The notes below the pieces were generated by a model. The model did no database searches and was not told the origin of the DNA. It saw only the letters and a program-made list of their open reading frames with translations. A stretch of DNA of 64,000 nt from assembly GCF_003259935.1 (NCBI RefSeq), contig NZ_QLMH01000002.1:248001-312000 (forward strand), read 5' to 3'. The DNA comes from Paranoxybacillus vitaminiphilus. Lineage in GTDB: Bacteria > Bacillota > Bacilli > Bacillales > Anoxybacillaceae. Shown one piece after another: positions 1 to 9,178 of this stretch (its first letter is position 1; every line of letters begins with the position of its first letter). Both the position numbers and the translations under genes were made by a program.

Positions 1-742
1 CTAACCCTTCACTAATGTAAAATGGCTTTCCGTCTATTTCATGGTAGCCTCTAATCATGTTCAAACGCACTAGCTTGCCCATCTTCACAAGATGATAAGG
101 TTTCGGCCAATGAATTTGTCCCCCATGAAAATGACCGGACAATAGATAGTCAAAATGATAGTCTTTCATATGAAGGACAATGTTCGGATCATGGGTTAAA
201 ACAAGGTTTAAACCGTTTTTTACATTTGCATATGCCTTTTGCAAATCGCTTCGTTTTGTACTGAAATCATCAATACCAATGATATTAACCGTTTTTCCGT
301 TCATATGAATCGTTCGTTTTTCGTTTTGAAGGGTTATACAGCCGTATTTCTCAAGCGTCTCTTTTAACGTTTGGAAGTTCTTTTTTCTAAGCACATAATC
401 ATGATTTCCAAATACCGCATACACTCCATAGGCAGGCTGCAGTTTTTGGAAAACTTCCAAATAAGGAATCAGTTTTGGAATGCTTCTCTTTCGATCAAGA
501 AAATCTCCTGTTAAAGCAATTAAATCGATTTTCTCATTCTTTAATTTGTCATATAAATATTGGGGTGAAATCGATAGATTTTCTAAATGAAGGTCGGATA
601 AATGCAGAATATGAATAAAAGAGTGATCACCATGGCGAGCATTGACCGTTAATCTATTAAAAACCGCCTCGTACGTATTGCGGTTTGCTTTATAAATAAA
701 AGAAATAATCATGGTCGAAAGAATCATAACCAATAAAAACAT
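1..742 (-). CDS. ykoQ: Metallophosphoesterase (YkoQ-like), partial at window edge
   Basis: The frame stays open from an ATG at 742 to base 1, so the C-terminus lies outside the window. The start follows GGGAGGAG with good spacing. The N-terminus is hydrophobic (MFLLVMILSTMIISF), a membrane anchor. Calcineurin-like metal-binding motifs follow in order: DLH in LHLSDLH, GDF in LTGDFLDR, GNHD, and GHFHGG. This is the arrangement of membrane-bound metallophosphoesterases that act on phosphodiester or lipid substrates; the substrate cannot be read from sequence. It lies just after a ykoP-like gene, as in B. subtilis ykoP-ykoQ. Confidence 0.85.
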   Translation of the reverse strand, partial: MFLLVMILSTMIISFIYKANRNTYEAVFNRLTVNARHGDHSFIHILHLSDLHLENLSISPQYLYDKLKNEKIDLIALTGDFLDRKRSIPKLIPYLEVFQKLQPAYGVYAVFGNHDYVLRKKNFQTLKETLEKYGCITLQNEKRTIHMNGKTVNIIGIDDFSTKRSDLQKAYANVKNGLNLVLTHDPNIVLHMKDYHFDYLLSGHFHGGQIHWPKPYHLVKMGKLVRLNMIRGYHEIDGKPFYISEGL

Positions 743-798
743 ATTATCTCCTCCCTCTTTACAATTATAGTAAACGGGAAGAGATAGGAAAGCGGGAA

Positions 799-1368
799 TT
801 ACTGGTCGGATTGGCAGCCGTATAATTTGAGCAATTTATCTTTTGACATGAATAAATATTTTGGCGGTTTCCTAAAACTATCTAAACGGAATCGGGAAAT
901 AAGATACATAGGAGCAAATGCCGTTTGTTTATACCATTTATAAAAAGGATTCATAATCGAAAACGTTTCAAACCCTAACCGCTCGCAACCTTTATTTAAA
1001 ATCGTAATTCCGATAATCCCTTTAATATCGGCAAATTGTTCGTGACGTTGTAAATATTCCGTAAGATTCGGTAACCCTCTTTTTACTTGTTCATAGATGT
1101 GCCTCCCCTTCTTAATTTCATTATCCAAACGAATGAGTTCTTTAATTAAACGAACATTATGCAAATGAATTTTTAAAAGAAGGTCATTTTTTATGATTTC
1201 CGTACCATCCGAAAGCACGATGTTTCTTCCTTTATACTTCGTCAACCGAACACGAAAAATATCTCGATTTTTTGTTTGGTCCTCAACATATTCAAGCCGT
1301 GAACAAAAATAATAAATCGGATCTAATGCACTCCAAATGGTAAGAAAACATTGTCTCATCTTGACCAT
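799..1368 (-). CDS. ykoP: YkoP-like conserved protein
   Basis: This 189-aa protein has no signal peptide. It has a basic, helix-rich middle and a C-terminus rich in aromatic residues (WYKQTAFAPMYLISRFR). The YkoP call rests on family memory plus position: it sits between a glycosyltransferase (ykoN-like, divergent here) and a metallophosphoesterase (ykoQ-like), as in B. subtilis. No catalytic motif is visible and the function is unknown. The start could also be the internal ATG three codons on (MRQCFL). The 56-bp gap to the phosphoesterase suggests cotranscription. Confidence 0.7.
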   Translation of the reverse strand: MVKMRQCFLTIWSALDPIYYFCSRLEYVEDQTKNRDIFRVRLTKYKGRNIVLSDGTEIIKNDLLLKIHLHNVRLIKELIRLDNEIKKGRHIYEQVKRGLPNLTEYLQRHEQFADIKGIIGITILNKGCERLGFETFSIMNPFYKWYKQTAFAPMYLISRFRLDSFRKPPKYLFMSKDKLLKLYGCQSDQ

Positions 1369-1514
1369 TGCAACATCCTTCTCCTTTTCTTCCTTTTATT
1401 ACATTTACAGTGTTTAGCACTAAAGTTCGTTTTATTAATAGAAAAAAAAGGATTTATCTTATCGAATAACTATCCAAAAATAACAAACACTTTTAAATAA
1501 CTATAGATATTTAG

Positions 1515-2630
1515 GTGAGTATTATGAAAAGGGTTCTTTTTCTTCCATTACTACAATTTCCATCCGGTCATCATCAAACGGCTGATGCCTTAAAAGAGGG
1601 ATTACTTCTGCTTGATCCACATATACAATGTGAAAAAATTGAATTATTATCATCAACATTCGGAAAAGTGGAATCTTTTATTTCTAAATTTTATCTACAA
1701 TGGATTGACCGATTTCCAAAAACATACAGCTTATTGTACCGTCAATCGCTGTTTCGCGAATTGAATAAAACAAAAAAGTTTCCACAATATGAGGTTCTTT
1801 TTCTTAACCATTTAAAAAAGGTGATTTCCGAAACAAACCCGAATGTCATTATATGCACTCATGCCCTTCCTTCCTATTTGCTAAGCAGATTAAAAGCAGC
1901 CGGAGAGTTAAAGATACCCGTTATTAATGTATATACAGACTACTTTATTCATCACCTTTGGGGAATTGAAGAGATTGACTATCATTTTGTCGGCCATCCG
2001 TATATGAAGGAATTTTTACGGGAAAAAGGGGTTCATGAAAGCCGCATTTTCGTAACGGGTATTCCCATTCATCCGAAAATAACGAAAAACACAAATAAGC
2101 ATCGATACAGAAAACAATCGTACTGCGGCCTAATCTCCGGGGGGAGCTTAGGGGTTGGGGTTCTGGCAAAATTGCTCGAAAAAATCCCCGCAGATGACCG
2201 AATCGATTATTACGTACTATGTGGTAAAAATAGACGTATATATGAACAATTGATGAATATGAACCATCCAAAAATTACACCTTTTCCTTACATCTCTTCA
2301 AGAGAAGAGATGAATGATTTATACAATCAAGTTGATTTCATTATGACGAAACCAGGAGGAGTTACCGTTAGTGAATGCTTATTTAAAAAGATCCCGATTT
2401 TTGTTTACCATGCTCTTCCCGGTCAGGAAGAAATTAATCTTCAGCAATTAAAAGATTTGGGAATTGTTTTTGATTTTCAAAAGTGGTATCAGATGGGGAA
2501 CATCTCAGAACGACTAATCGACATCCTGCATTCTGAGCATTTATCCAATTATTTGACAAAACTCGATGAGTATCACAAAAGATTGTCTCCCATAGAACCA
2601 GCAAGATTTATTTACAATTTGGTCAAGTAA
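1515..2630 (+). CDS. ykoN: MGDG-synthase/UgtP-family glycosyltransferase (YkoN-like)
   Basis: The 371-aa product has the two-domain GT28 layout. The N-terminal MGDG-synthase domain carries GHHQTADAL near residue 20, the motif that follows the first strand. The C-terminal nucleotide-sugar domain has GGSLGVGV near residue 210 and TKPGGVTVSECL near residue 275, the donor-binding loop. Relatives transfer glucose or galactose from UDP-sugars to diacylglycerol at the membrane; the acceptor here is inferred only. The gene is transcribed away from the ykoP/ykoQ-like pair, sharing the 1369-1514 divergent region. Confidence 0.85.
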   Translation: MSIMKRVLFLPLLQFPSGHHQTADALKEGLLLLDPHIQCEKIELLSSTFGKVESFISKFYLQWIDRFPKTYSLLYRQSLFRELNKTKKFPQYEVLFLNHLKKVISETNPNVIICTHALPSYLLSRLKAAGELKIPVINVYTDYFIHHLWGIEEIDYHFVGHPYMKEFLREKGVHESRIFVTGIPIHPKITKNTNKHRYRKQSYCGLISGGSLGVGVLAKLLEKIPADDRIDYYVLCGKNRRIYEQLMNMNHPKITPFPYISSREEMNDLYNQVDFIMTKPGGVTVSECLFKKIPIFVYHALPGQEEINLQQLKDLGIVFDFQKWYQMGNISERLIDILHSEHLSNYLTKLDEYHKRLSPIEPARFIYNLVK

Positions 2631-2675
2631 GATAAAAAGGTTCGGAAGCTTTGTAAAATGGAAGCGGACATCACA

Positions 2676-2739
2676 TTGGATAAATGGGCTATATATTGTG
2701 AAATACGCGTGAGGTCAGACACTTACGGGACAGCCTCGT
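2676..2739. repeat. Half copy of the intergenic palindromic repeat family
   Basis: This stretch has the landmarks of one arm of the family: ATATATTGTG, ACGCGTGAGGTCAGACAC and the terminal GACAGCCTCG. The other arm is missing. It lies between the ykoN-like gene and the remnant at 2766. Compare the full copies at 5393-5499 and 41543-41658. Confidence 0.7.
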
Positions 2740-2765
2740 AAATAAACTTAGAGGAGCGAAACAGC

Positions 2766-2975
2766 TTGGAAATTAAGGTTATGACTTTCAATATTCATCA
2801 CGGCAAAGGTATGGATCATAAAGCGGATCTATATAGAATCGCAGAAGTCATTGAAAAAAGCGATGCCGATATGATTGGTCTTAACGAGGTGGATCAAGTC
2901 ATTAAAGCAGAAGTCATCGCAAAAACGGCAAATGCTTCCGATCATTTGCCGTTAAAAGCAACACTGTTTTACTAA
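2766..2975 (+). pseudogene. Endonuclease/exonuclease/phosphatase family protein, internally deleted
   Basis: A TTG start at 2766 follows GAGGAG. The first ~43 residues match the N-terminus of the EEP fold: VMTFNIHHGKG has the metal-binding Asn, and IGLNEVD has the catalytic Glu. The sequence then jumps, still in frame, to SDHLPLKATLFY, the C-terminal SDH motif with its catalytic His. Family members are usually about 230-270 aa; this is 69 aa. The middle, with the Asp and Asn catalytic residues, is gone, so it cannot be an active nuclease or phosphatase. Leader, start and stop are intact, so a short peptide could still be made. Confidence 0.75.
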
Positions 2976-2997
2976 TGACAAGGAACGCTTTCATTTT

Positions 2998-3035
2998 AAA
3001 AATAACATCCTGTTGCTCGTTTAGGTGTTATTTTA
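2998..3035. terminator. Hairpin between convergent genes
   Basis: AAAATAACATCCT pairs with AGGTGTTATTTTA, with one G-T pair or mismatch. It lies between the ends of the EEP remnant (+) and the phosphodiesterase gene (-), a position where it could serve both. Confidence 0.5.
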
Positions 3036-3039
3036 TGGA

Positions 3040-4530
3040 TCAGCGCGGATTTACAAGAAGTGTTAAAATCCAATCTTTTAAATCAATCATGCGTAAATGT
3101 TTCGGGGACGAATCCGTACCCGTTATAATCATCGGCACTAGTGAATCTTGTTTATGAAGTCCTCCGTGGCTTGCTCCCCCGACATGAGTCGGGGAGCCTT
3201 CACCGATAAATTCAAATCCTGGTTTTGCACTTACAACAAGATAATTTCCTTCATGGGAAGTCAGCGAACTGTATAACCGGGCCAGCGCATCCGGATATTC
3301 ATCATAAAAAATCTTATTGTTCTTTACCGTGAGATTCAAAATTCCTAAATCTCCTTCTATATCCCACGATTGTTCATATTCATCGGCCAATGTTCCATTC
3401 AGTTTAAAAATGAGCCTTCCCTGCTGAACTCCAGATATAACGTGAACGGAGCCTTTTTCCAGCCAGGCAATAACATCCACTCTGTTGTCCTTTTGTAACG
3501 TTTTCGCAATATCCGATAGCGGCGCGCGCTCAAGATTTAATGTATAAATAAAGGCCATTCGTTCATTAACACCAAGCACCACTTCGTCTCCATCTTTAAC
3601 CCCGTCTTTTAACGTCATGATTTGATAAGAACGAAGGGAACGCCTTAAATCAATTAGCGCTTTGTTCCGATCAGAATCAATTGGGGCTTGACCGTTATCT
3701 CCCATTATAATCCAATAATTGTCTTTTAAAGCTTCCTCCCAAGAATCATAACAATCCAATACGTTTTGCAGCTGCCTGTCTACTTTGCGGATTCCCTTTA
3801 TATCCATCGGACCATTTTTATGGACAATTTTATCCATATCAGGAAAATAAACAATCGTAAAAGAAGGTAGAGAATCCGTTTTAATAAGGTATTTTAACTC
3901 TTGGGCAGAAAATCGATCGTTAAATCCATATTTTCGCCAAAAGTATCCATTACGTTTCAAAGGACTGAGCCTAGAAAAAGATCCATATGTAAACAGTTGG
4001 CTTCCTTTTGTCTTCCACTCATCATCCAAAGATGTGAAAAGTGTCAGCAGCCTTGGCAGTTTTAGATAATGCTCTGTATTTCCGCGATAAATGAGAGCAT
4101 TAATGGAAGCGGTTGCTTTTCCTCTGCTAGACATTTCTTCATGGATTGTTTTAATTTCTTTGCTTAAATGATGATTGTTTATATGATATACAATGTCCTT
4201 GATTGATCGGGTGATGCCAAGCTTAATAAGCTCTCTTATGTGGCTTCCGTAATTAATTAACCGCTTTTCTGCATCATGAAACCATACTAACCCGGGAATT
4301 TTATGAATATTCGCATACGTACCCGTCAAAAGCGAACTGTCTACAGTGACAGACATCGTGGGAAAAGGGCTCACGATATTGGGAAAAACCTTTCCGTTTT
4401 CCATAAAAAATTTGAATGCAGGAGCGGAGCCCTCTTTTACGGCCTTTTCCAGAGGCGGATACATTAAAGAATCAATCATAAGCATGATAACTCGTTTCTT
4501 GTTCGCATATGTTGACACGGTTTGAACCAT
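3040..4530 (-). CDS. Type I phosphodiesterase/alkaline phosphatase superfamily protein
   Basis: The 496-aa protein belongs to the nucleotide pyrophosphatase/phosphodiesterase branch of the alkaline phosphatase superfamily. Near the N-terminus MLMIDSL carries the first metal-ligand Asp, and PTMSVTVDSSLLTG carries the Thr/Ser nucleophile region. YFPDMDKIVHKNG gives the Asp/His ligands, IMGDNGQ a further Asp, and GGASHGGLHKQDSLVPMI the final His ligand. No signal peptide is seen, so it is probably cytoplasmic or membrane-associated. The substrate is unknown. The stop at 3040 leaves a natural C-terminus (DLKDWILTLL). Confidence 0.8.
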   Translation of the reverse strand: MVQTVSTYANKKRVIMLMIDSLMYPPLEKAVKEGSAPAFKFFMENGKVFPNIVSPFPTMSVTVDSSLLTGTYANIHKIPGLVWFHDAEKRLINYGSHIRELIKLGITRSIKDIVYHINNHHLSKEIKTIHEEMSSRGKATASINALIYRGNTEHYLKLPRLLTLFTSLDDEWKTKGSQLFTYGSFSRLSPLKRNGYFWRKYGFNDRFSAQELKYLIKTDSLPSFTIVYFPDMDKIVHKNGPMDIKGIRKVDRQLQNVLDCYDSWEEALKDNYWIIMGDNGQAPIDSDRNKALIDLRRSLRSYQIMTLKDGVKDGDEVVLGVNERMAFIYTLNLERAPLSDIAKTLQKDNRVDVIAWLEKGSVHVISGVQQGRLIFKLNGTLADEYEQSWDIEGDLGILNLTVKNNKIFYDEYPDALARLYSSLTSHEGNYLVVSAKPGFEFIGEGSPTHVGGASHGGLHKQDSLVPMIITGTDSSPKHLRMIDLKDWILTLLVNPR

Positions 4531-4856
4531 CCTTTACCTATTTTTGTTTGCGTATCATAAAACATTTTCATCATTCATATTAACCAATATTCGGGTAAAG
4601 GAAACAAACAATATGCCAATTAATCATACCCGCCGCTTAGTTTCCGATGTTTTGCTGAGGATTTTGACTATACTGCCGTTACCGTGTCAACAAGTTGCTG
4701 CGCTTGCCGTGCAGCTTGTTAGTAAGATTTTCTCCTGTTGATTCTCTGTCTGTTCGAGTGTGCTGACATATCGCCCATCATAAACGGTTCGAGAACAACT
4801 TTTCATTCTTCATTCAATTTTGTCTATTCCTTTTCATCTCATCTTATAAAGGGCCT
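4531..4856. other. Intergenic, no recognised gene
   Basis: This 326-bp stretch lies between the start of the phosphodiesterase gene and the end of cheW. It should hold the promoter for the former. A 65-codon open frame (4544-4741, +) lacks a ribosome-binding site and any family resemblance. No strong hairpin or repeat was found. Confidence 0.5.
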
Positions 4857-5321
4857 TTATTGCTGGCTTTGAATGTGCTCTTTAATCGCTTTTATGCCCT
4901 CTAAACTTTCAAATAATTGATTCGGTTCAACTAATGTAATTAGGCGTTCAGGCAGGCTGGCAACTCCAATGAAATACGGCGTTTGACGATACGCCAACAT
5001 ATTTACTTGTTTTATCAATTCGGAAGGTATATCAACAATCTCCTTTGCTTCATCGACAATTAAGGCAACGGAAATATCTTCGGTAATTACAACGATCATT
5101 CGCGTTTTATCATTTTCTTGGAATGGCCGATTATACAATATTTTCATTGTATCTAAAACCGGCACTAATTCACCGCGAATCCGCACAACTCCGACCATGT
5201 AATCAGGCATTTGCGGAATGACGGTCGGTGCGCTCATTTTTTCAATCGAAATTACATTTTCAACCGGAATGCCGTATTGTTCATCAGCGATTTGACAAAC
5301 AACCACTTTATTTAGTTTCAT
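4857..5321 (-). CDS. cheW: Chemotaxis coupling protein CheW
   Basis: The 154-aa protein is a single CheW domain: KVVVCQIADEQYGIPVENVISIEKM at the start, the GVVRIRGELVPVLDTMKIL strand pair near residue 45, and VALIVDEAKEIVDIPSE near residue 85. CheW links chemoreceptors to the CheA kinase in membrane arrays. It is a lone gene here, away from any che operon, so it is either the main CheW or a CheV-type accessory lacking the receiver domain. The start follows an AAGGAGC-type leader. Confidence 0.88.
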   Translation of the reverse strand: MKLNKVVVCQIADEQYGIPVENVISIEKMSAPTVIPQMPDYMVGVVRIRGELVPVLDTMKILYNRPFQENDKTRMIVVITEDISVALIVDEAKEIVDIPSELIKQVNMLAYRQTPYFIGVASLPERLITLVEPNQLFESLEGIKAIKEHIQSQQ

Positions 5322-5392
5322 TTTCTATTGCTCCTTCACTTACTGTTGTATATACATACTTATATTCCAAATTTCCTTATTTTTCAAGAAAA

Positions 5393-5499
5393 AAGAGACC
5401 GACCCAAGCAAAGTGTCAGGCCCCACAACACAATATTATAAATGAACGATATATTGTGGAATACACGTGAGAGCAAACACATATGGGTCAGTCCCTTTG
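5393..5499. repeat. Full copy of the intergenic palindromic repeat family
   Basis: The outer arms are AGAGACCGACCCA and TGGGTCAGTCCCT. Inside are AGTGTCAGGCCCC, CACAATATTATA, ATATATTGTGG and ACGTGAGAGCAAACAC in mirrored order. It lies just downstream of the M20 peptidase gene stop (5511), where the stem could also end transcription. Confidence 0.8.
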
Positions 5500-5510
5500 C
5501 GAATGTCCTT

Positions 5511-6629
5511 TTATTTCGCGACTTCTTCAACAATCGCGATGACCATTTCCGTCACTTTGACGAGTTCTTCAATTGGCATGCGTTCGTTTGTTGTATGAAT
5601 TTCCTCGTAACCAACGGCTAGGTTCACTGTCGGAATGCCAAAACCAGCAATGACGTTCGCGTCGCTGCCGCCGCCGCTGTGAAGCAGTTCGCACGGACGG
5701 CCAATTTTTGCCGCGGCGCGTTTGGCGATTTCGACAACGTGATCGCCATCAGCAAACTTAAAGCCCGGATACATGACTTGAACGTCGACTTCCGCGCGTC
5801 CGCCCATTTCTTTAGCAACCGTTTCAAATGCTTCTTTCATTTTTGCGACTTGCGCTTCCATTTTTTCCGGTACTAATGAGCGAGCTTCGGCTAAAATATC
5901 GACGCGGTCACAAACGATGTTTGTTTGCGTACCGCCTTCAAAGCGGCCAATGTTCGCTGTTGTTTCTTCATCGATGCGGCCAAGCGGCATTTGGGCAATC
6001 GCTTTAGCGGCAATCGTAATCGCAGAAACACCTTTTTCCGGTGCCACGCCGGCATGCGCTGTTTTTCCGTGAATAACGGCTTTAATTTTCGCCTGAGTTG
6101 GCGCCGCGACAACGATATTTCCAACTTTACCGTCGCTGTCTAACGCATAGCCGAATTTCGCTATAATAAGAGACGGGTCTAACGCTTTCGCACCAACAAG
6201 GCCGGATTCCTCCCCGACTGTAATAATAAATTGAATCGTGCCGTGTGCGATATTTTGCTCTTTTAACACGCGAATCGCTTCCAGCATCGCCGCCAAACCT
6301 GCTTTATCATCGGCGCCTAAAATTGTTGTTCCATCTGTCACGATATAACCGTCTTTAATCGAAGGCTTTACGCCTTTACCTGGTACAACGGTATCCATAT
6401 GTGAAGTAAAATAAATCGGATCAACTCCTTCTTTTGTTGCTTCTAACGTACAAATCAAGTTACCGGCGCCGTGTCCCGTTTGCGCCATCGTATCATCTTC
6501 AATGACATGTAAACCAAGCGCTTCAAATTTCTGTTTTAATACTTTGGCAATTTCGCCTTCGTATTTTGTTTCTGAATCAATTTGTACAAGCTCTAAAAAT
6601 TCGTCAACTAAACGTTGCTCGTTAATCAT
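5511..6629 (-). CDS. yqjE: M20 family peptidase (YqjE, PepT-like)
   Basis: The 372-aa zinc peptidase has the full M20 set: SHMDTV near residue 80 (His ligand and Asp), LGADDKAGLA near 110 (bridging Asp), GEESGLVGAK near 145 (general-base Glu and Glu ligand), ALDSDG, and SGGGSDAN near 325. The dimerisation domain lies between (AVIHGKTAHAGVAPEKG). It resembles tripeptidase PepT, but B. subtilis YqjE is of uncertain substrate. The gene heads the yqj block. The start ATG at 6629 follows AGGAGG. Confidence 0.88.
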   Translation of the reverse strand: MINEQRLVDEFLELVQIDSETKYEGEIAKVLKQKFEALGLHVIEDDTMAQTGHGAGNLICTLEATKEGVDPIYFTSHMDTVVPGKGVKPSIKDGYIVTDGTTILGADDKAGLAAMLEAIRVLKEQNIAHGTIQFIITVGEESGLVGAKALDPSLIIAKFGYALDSDGKVGNIVVAAPTQAKIKAVIHGKTAHAGVAPEKGVSAITIAAKAIAQMPLGRIDEETTANIGRFEGGTQTNIVCDRVDILAEARSLVPEKMEAQVAKMKEAFETVAKEMGGRAEVDVQVMYPGFKFADGDHVVEIAKRAAAKIGRPCELLHSGGGSDANVIAGFGIPTVNLAVGYEEIHTTNERMPIEELVKVTEMVIAIVEEVAK

Positions 6630-6949
6630 CGAAACAAGGCCTCCTATTTATGTATGTATTCAAAAAAAGTATACACGATAGATCGCTGCATGTCATACAC
6701 CAAAACTTTTACAGAAAAGTGATAACACAAAAGGACAAATATGGCATGCAAGCAATAAAATCTTTTCTACACGTGAATAGAAATTCGAATTTAGCTCATC
6801 TATTGTCTCAGTATAAGTATGGTGTTTTTGATTGATGGCTGATTGTAAGACGGATTCCAAAGTTGCAGATCTGGCCCGTTCGTTAAATTTATTGTGAACA
6901 ATTCCACTTGATAAATATTAGTAAACAACTTTTTTGCAACTCAACCATA
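6630..6949. other. Intergenic between yqjE and mmdA, no gene seen
   Basis: The stretch is AT-rich and holds the upstream region of yqjE. A 61-codon plus-strand frame (6650-6835) has no resemblance to a family and no convincing Shine-Dalgarno sequence, so it is left out. Confidence 0.5.
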
Positions 6950-6986
6950 AAAAAAGAGATGCCGAAAATCACCGGCATCTCTTTTG
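6950..6986 (-). terminator. Terminator after mmdA
   Basis: AGAGATGCCG and CGGCATCTCT form a perfect 10-bp stem, flanked by A/T runs on both sides. It closes the mce-mmdA operon. Confidence 0.85.
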
Positions 6987-6987
6987 T

Positions 6988-8538
6988 TTATAGCGGAATA
7001 TTTCCATGCTTTTTCTTCGGACGCTCCTCATGTTTATTGCGCAGCATTTCGAGCGCCTGAATAAGTTTGATTCGCGTTTCGCGCGGATCGATGACATCGT
7101 CGACCATGCCGTATTTTGCCGCAACGTATGGGTTGGCGAATTTTTGGCGATACTCTTCAATCTTTTGCGCCCGCGTTTCTTCCGGATTGGCGCTCTTTTC
7201 AATTTCGCTGGCAAAGATGATGTTTGCCGCCCCTTGAGGTCCCATAACAGCGATTTCCGCGTTCGGCCATGCAAAGACAACGTCCGCGCCAATCGATTTA
7301 CTGTTCAGCGCCACATACGCGCCGCCATATGCTTTACGGAGAATGACCGTCAATTTCGGTACTGTTGCTTCCGAGTAGGCATATAAAATTTTTGCCCCGT
7401 GGCGGATGATTCCGCCGTGCTCCTGTTTAACGCCTGGGAAAAAACCTGTTACGTCCTCAAACGTAATAATCGGAATATTAAACGAATCACAGAAACGGAT
7501 AAAACGCGCTGCCTTATCAGAAGAGTCAATGTCAAGACCTCCGGCCATAAACTTCGGCTGGTTGCAAACAAGTCCGATGACTTCTCCTTTGATGCGTGCA
7601 AATCCGATAACAATATTTTTCGCGAAATCTTTTTGCACTTCCATAAAGGAGCCTTCGTCGACCACCTGCAAGATCACTTGGCGGACATCATATGGGCGCA
7701 CCGCATCAATCGGAATCGCATCCGCTAAATCCGGACGGTAGTCATCTTCATCCGGAATTGGTCCCATAGGCGGCTTTTCCTCGTTATTTTGCGGCAAATA
7801 GCTTAACAATTTGCGAACTTGTGCGAGCACTTCTTCTTCGGTAGCTCCAGAGAAATGGGCATTACCGCTGATCGTATTATGTACACGGGCACCTCCTAAA
7901 TCCTCCGCACTGATTTTTTCCCCTGTTACCGTCTCAATGACTTTCGGACCGGTAATAAACATTTGGCTCGTCTTTTCCACCATGAATACAAAATCGGTAA
8001 TCGCCGGCGAATAAACGGCTCCGCCCGCACAAGGTCCCATAATGACAGAAATTTGCGGAACAACTCCCGAATAAATCGAGTTGCGGTAAAAAATATGTCC
8101 ATAGCCGTCCAAAGAGAGCACACCTTCTTGAATTCTCGCACCGCCGGAATCGTTTAAACCGATAATCGGTGCACCTGTTTTCGCTGCCAAATCCATGACA
8201 TTGGCAATTTTTTTTGCGTGCATTTCCCCTAATGCTCCGCCGAATACGGTAAAATCTTGGGAAAATAAAAAGACCGTTCGTCCATTCACTTTGCCGTATC
8301 CTGTAACAACACCGTCACCCGGTCCTTTTTTTCCTTCCAACCCGAAATCTGTGCAGCGATGCTCGATAAACGGATTCAATTCAACAAACGTACCTTCATC
8401 AACAAGCAAGTCAATTCGTTCGCGTGCTGTCAGCTTTCCTTTGGCATGCTGTTTTTCAATTTTATCATCGCCGCCGCCAAGTTCAATTTCTCGGCGCCGG
8501 TCATATAACTCATTAATTTTGTCATACATGTCTGCCAT
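6988..8538 (-). CDS. mmdA: Acyl-CoA (propionyl/methylmalonyl-CoA) carboxyltransferase subunit
   Basis: The 516-aa protein is a crotonase-fold carboxyltransferase of the PccB/MmdA type. The N-terminal half has GKLTARERIDLLVDEGTF, GGALGEMHAKKI and GGARIQEGV; the C-terminal half has GFFPGVKQEHGGIIRHGAK and KAYGGAYVALNSK. It moves carboxybiotin CO2 between propionyl-CoA and methylmalonyl-CoA. Whether it works as a carboxylase or a decarboxylase depends on partners not adjacent here. The start at 8538 gives MADMYDKINEL, the usual family N-terminus, after GGGGGTG, and it overlaps the epimerase stop by one base (TAATG). An 11-codon longer frame is unlikely. Confidence 0.9.
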   Translation of the reverse strand: MADMYDKINELYDRRREIELGGGDDKIEKQHAKGKLTARERIDLLVDEGTFVELNPFIEHRCTDFGLEGKKGPGDGVVTGYGKVNGRTVFLFSQDFTVFGGALGEMHAKKIANVMDLAAKTGAPIIGLNDSGGARIQEGVLSLDGYGHIFYRNSIYSGVVPQISVIMGPCAGGAVYSPAITDFVFMVEKTSQMFITGPKVIETVTGEKISAEDLGGARVHNTISGNAHFSGATEEEVLAQVRKLLSYLPQNNEEKPPMGPIPDEDDYRPDLADAIPIDAVRPYDVRQVILQVVDEGSFMEVQKDFAKNIVIGFARIKGEVIGLVCNQPKFMAGGLDIDSSDKAARFIRFCDSFNIPIITFEDVTGFFPGVKQEHGGIIRHGAKILYAYSEATVPKLTVILRKAYGGAYVALNSKSIGADVVFAWPNAEIAVMGPQGAANIIFASEIEKSANPEETRAQKIEEYRQKFANPYVAAKYGMVDDVIDPRETRIKLIQALEMLRNKHEERPKKKHGNIPL

Positions 8539-8960
8539 TATTTCTGCACCCCCGCGCCCGGTTTTTGGCAAAGTTCATAAAGAACGCCGCCAGTTGATTT
8601 CGGATGCATAAATGCAACAAGATTTCCTCCCGCCCCGATTTTTGGCGTTTCATGAATCATGCGAATTCCTTTTGTTTTCAGCTCATCAATCCGCGCTTGA
8701 ATGTCGTCCACTCCCAGCGCAATATGATGAATTCCTTCACCGCGCTTTTCAATGAATTTGGCAATGGCGCTGTCAGGCGAAGTCGGCTCTAGCAATTCGA
8801 TTTTTGATTCACCAATTTTCAAAAAGGCTACTTTTACTTTTTCAGACTCCACTTCTTCCATACCTAACAACTTTAGTTGCAACGTTTCGACATAATATGG
8901 AAGCGATTCTTCAATCGATTTCACCGCAATTCCAATATGGTCAATTTTTTTGACTTCCAT
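8538..8960 (-). CDS. mce: Methylmalonyl-CoA epimerase
   Basis: The 140-aa protein is a glyoxalase/bleomycin-fold enzyme: KIDHIGIAVKSI at the N-terminus with the first His ligand, IHHIALGVDDI in the middle, and GGVLYELCQK at the end with the Glu ligand. It interconverts (S)- and (R)-methylmalonyl-CoA, the form used by MutAB. It is translationally coupled to mmdA, and the mutase genes lie 8 kb away at 16.4-21.8 kb. Confidence 0.92.
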   Translation of the reverse strand: MEVKKIDHIGIAVKSIEESLPYYVETLQLKLLGMEEVESEKVKVAFLKIGESKIELLEPTSPDSAIAKFIEKRGEGIHHIALGVDDIQARIDELKTKGIRMIHETPKIGAGGNLVAFMHPKSTGGVLYELCQKPGAGVQK

Positions 8961-9178
8961 TTATCCTATCCCCTTTGCTGCAAACTAATCATCACGTTGG
9001 AAACGGATACAGTGTAACATTATTGATTTTCGCCATTTCGACAAAAATTCCTGCAACATTTTATAAATTTTATAAATTCCGATATTTGTTTTTGCATGTT
9101 TCTTCATTTTCCTCTCTTGTCCCATTTTAGAAATGGCGTTAAAATGAAAATGCAACATTAAATGCAGGGGGGAAGAGC

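Noticed and set aside
2975-3157. 60-codon plus-strand ORF after the EEP remnant
   Set aside because: It overlaps the real end of the minus-strand phosphodiesterase gene and has no ribosome site.
3165-3205. Strong hairpin (GCTCCCCCGAC / GTCGGGGAGC)
   Set aside because: It lies inside the conserved C-terminal coding region of the phosphodiesterase gene (GSPTHVGGASHGG), so it is explained by the protein.
4544-4741. 65-codon plus-strand ORF
   Set aside because: No ribosome site, no family likeness; hydrophobic by chance.
6650-6835. 61-codon plus-strand ORF upstream of mmdA
   Set aside because: No convincing start signal or resemblance to a known protein.
7399-7741. Long plus-strand ORFs within mmdA
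   Set aside because: Antisense shadows of a highly conserved gene; the same holds for those in mutA, mutB, lpdV, dxs and accC.
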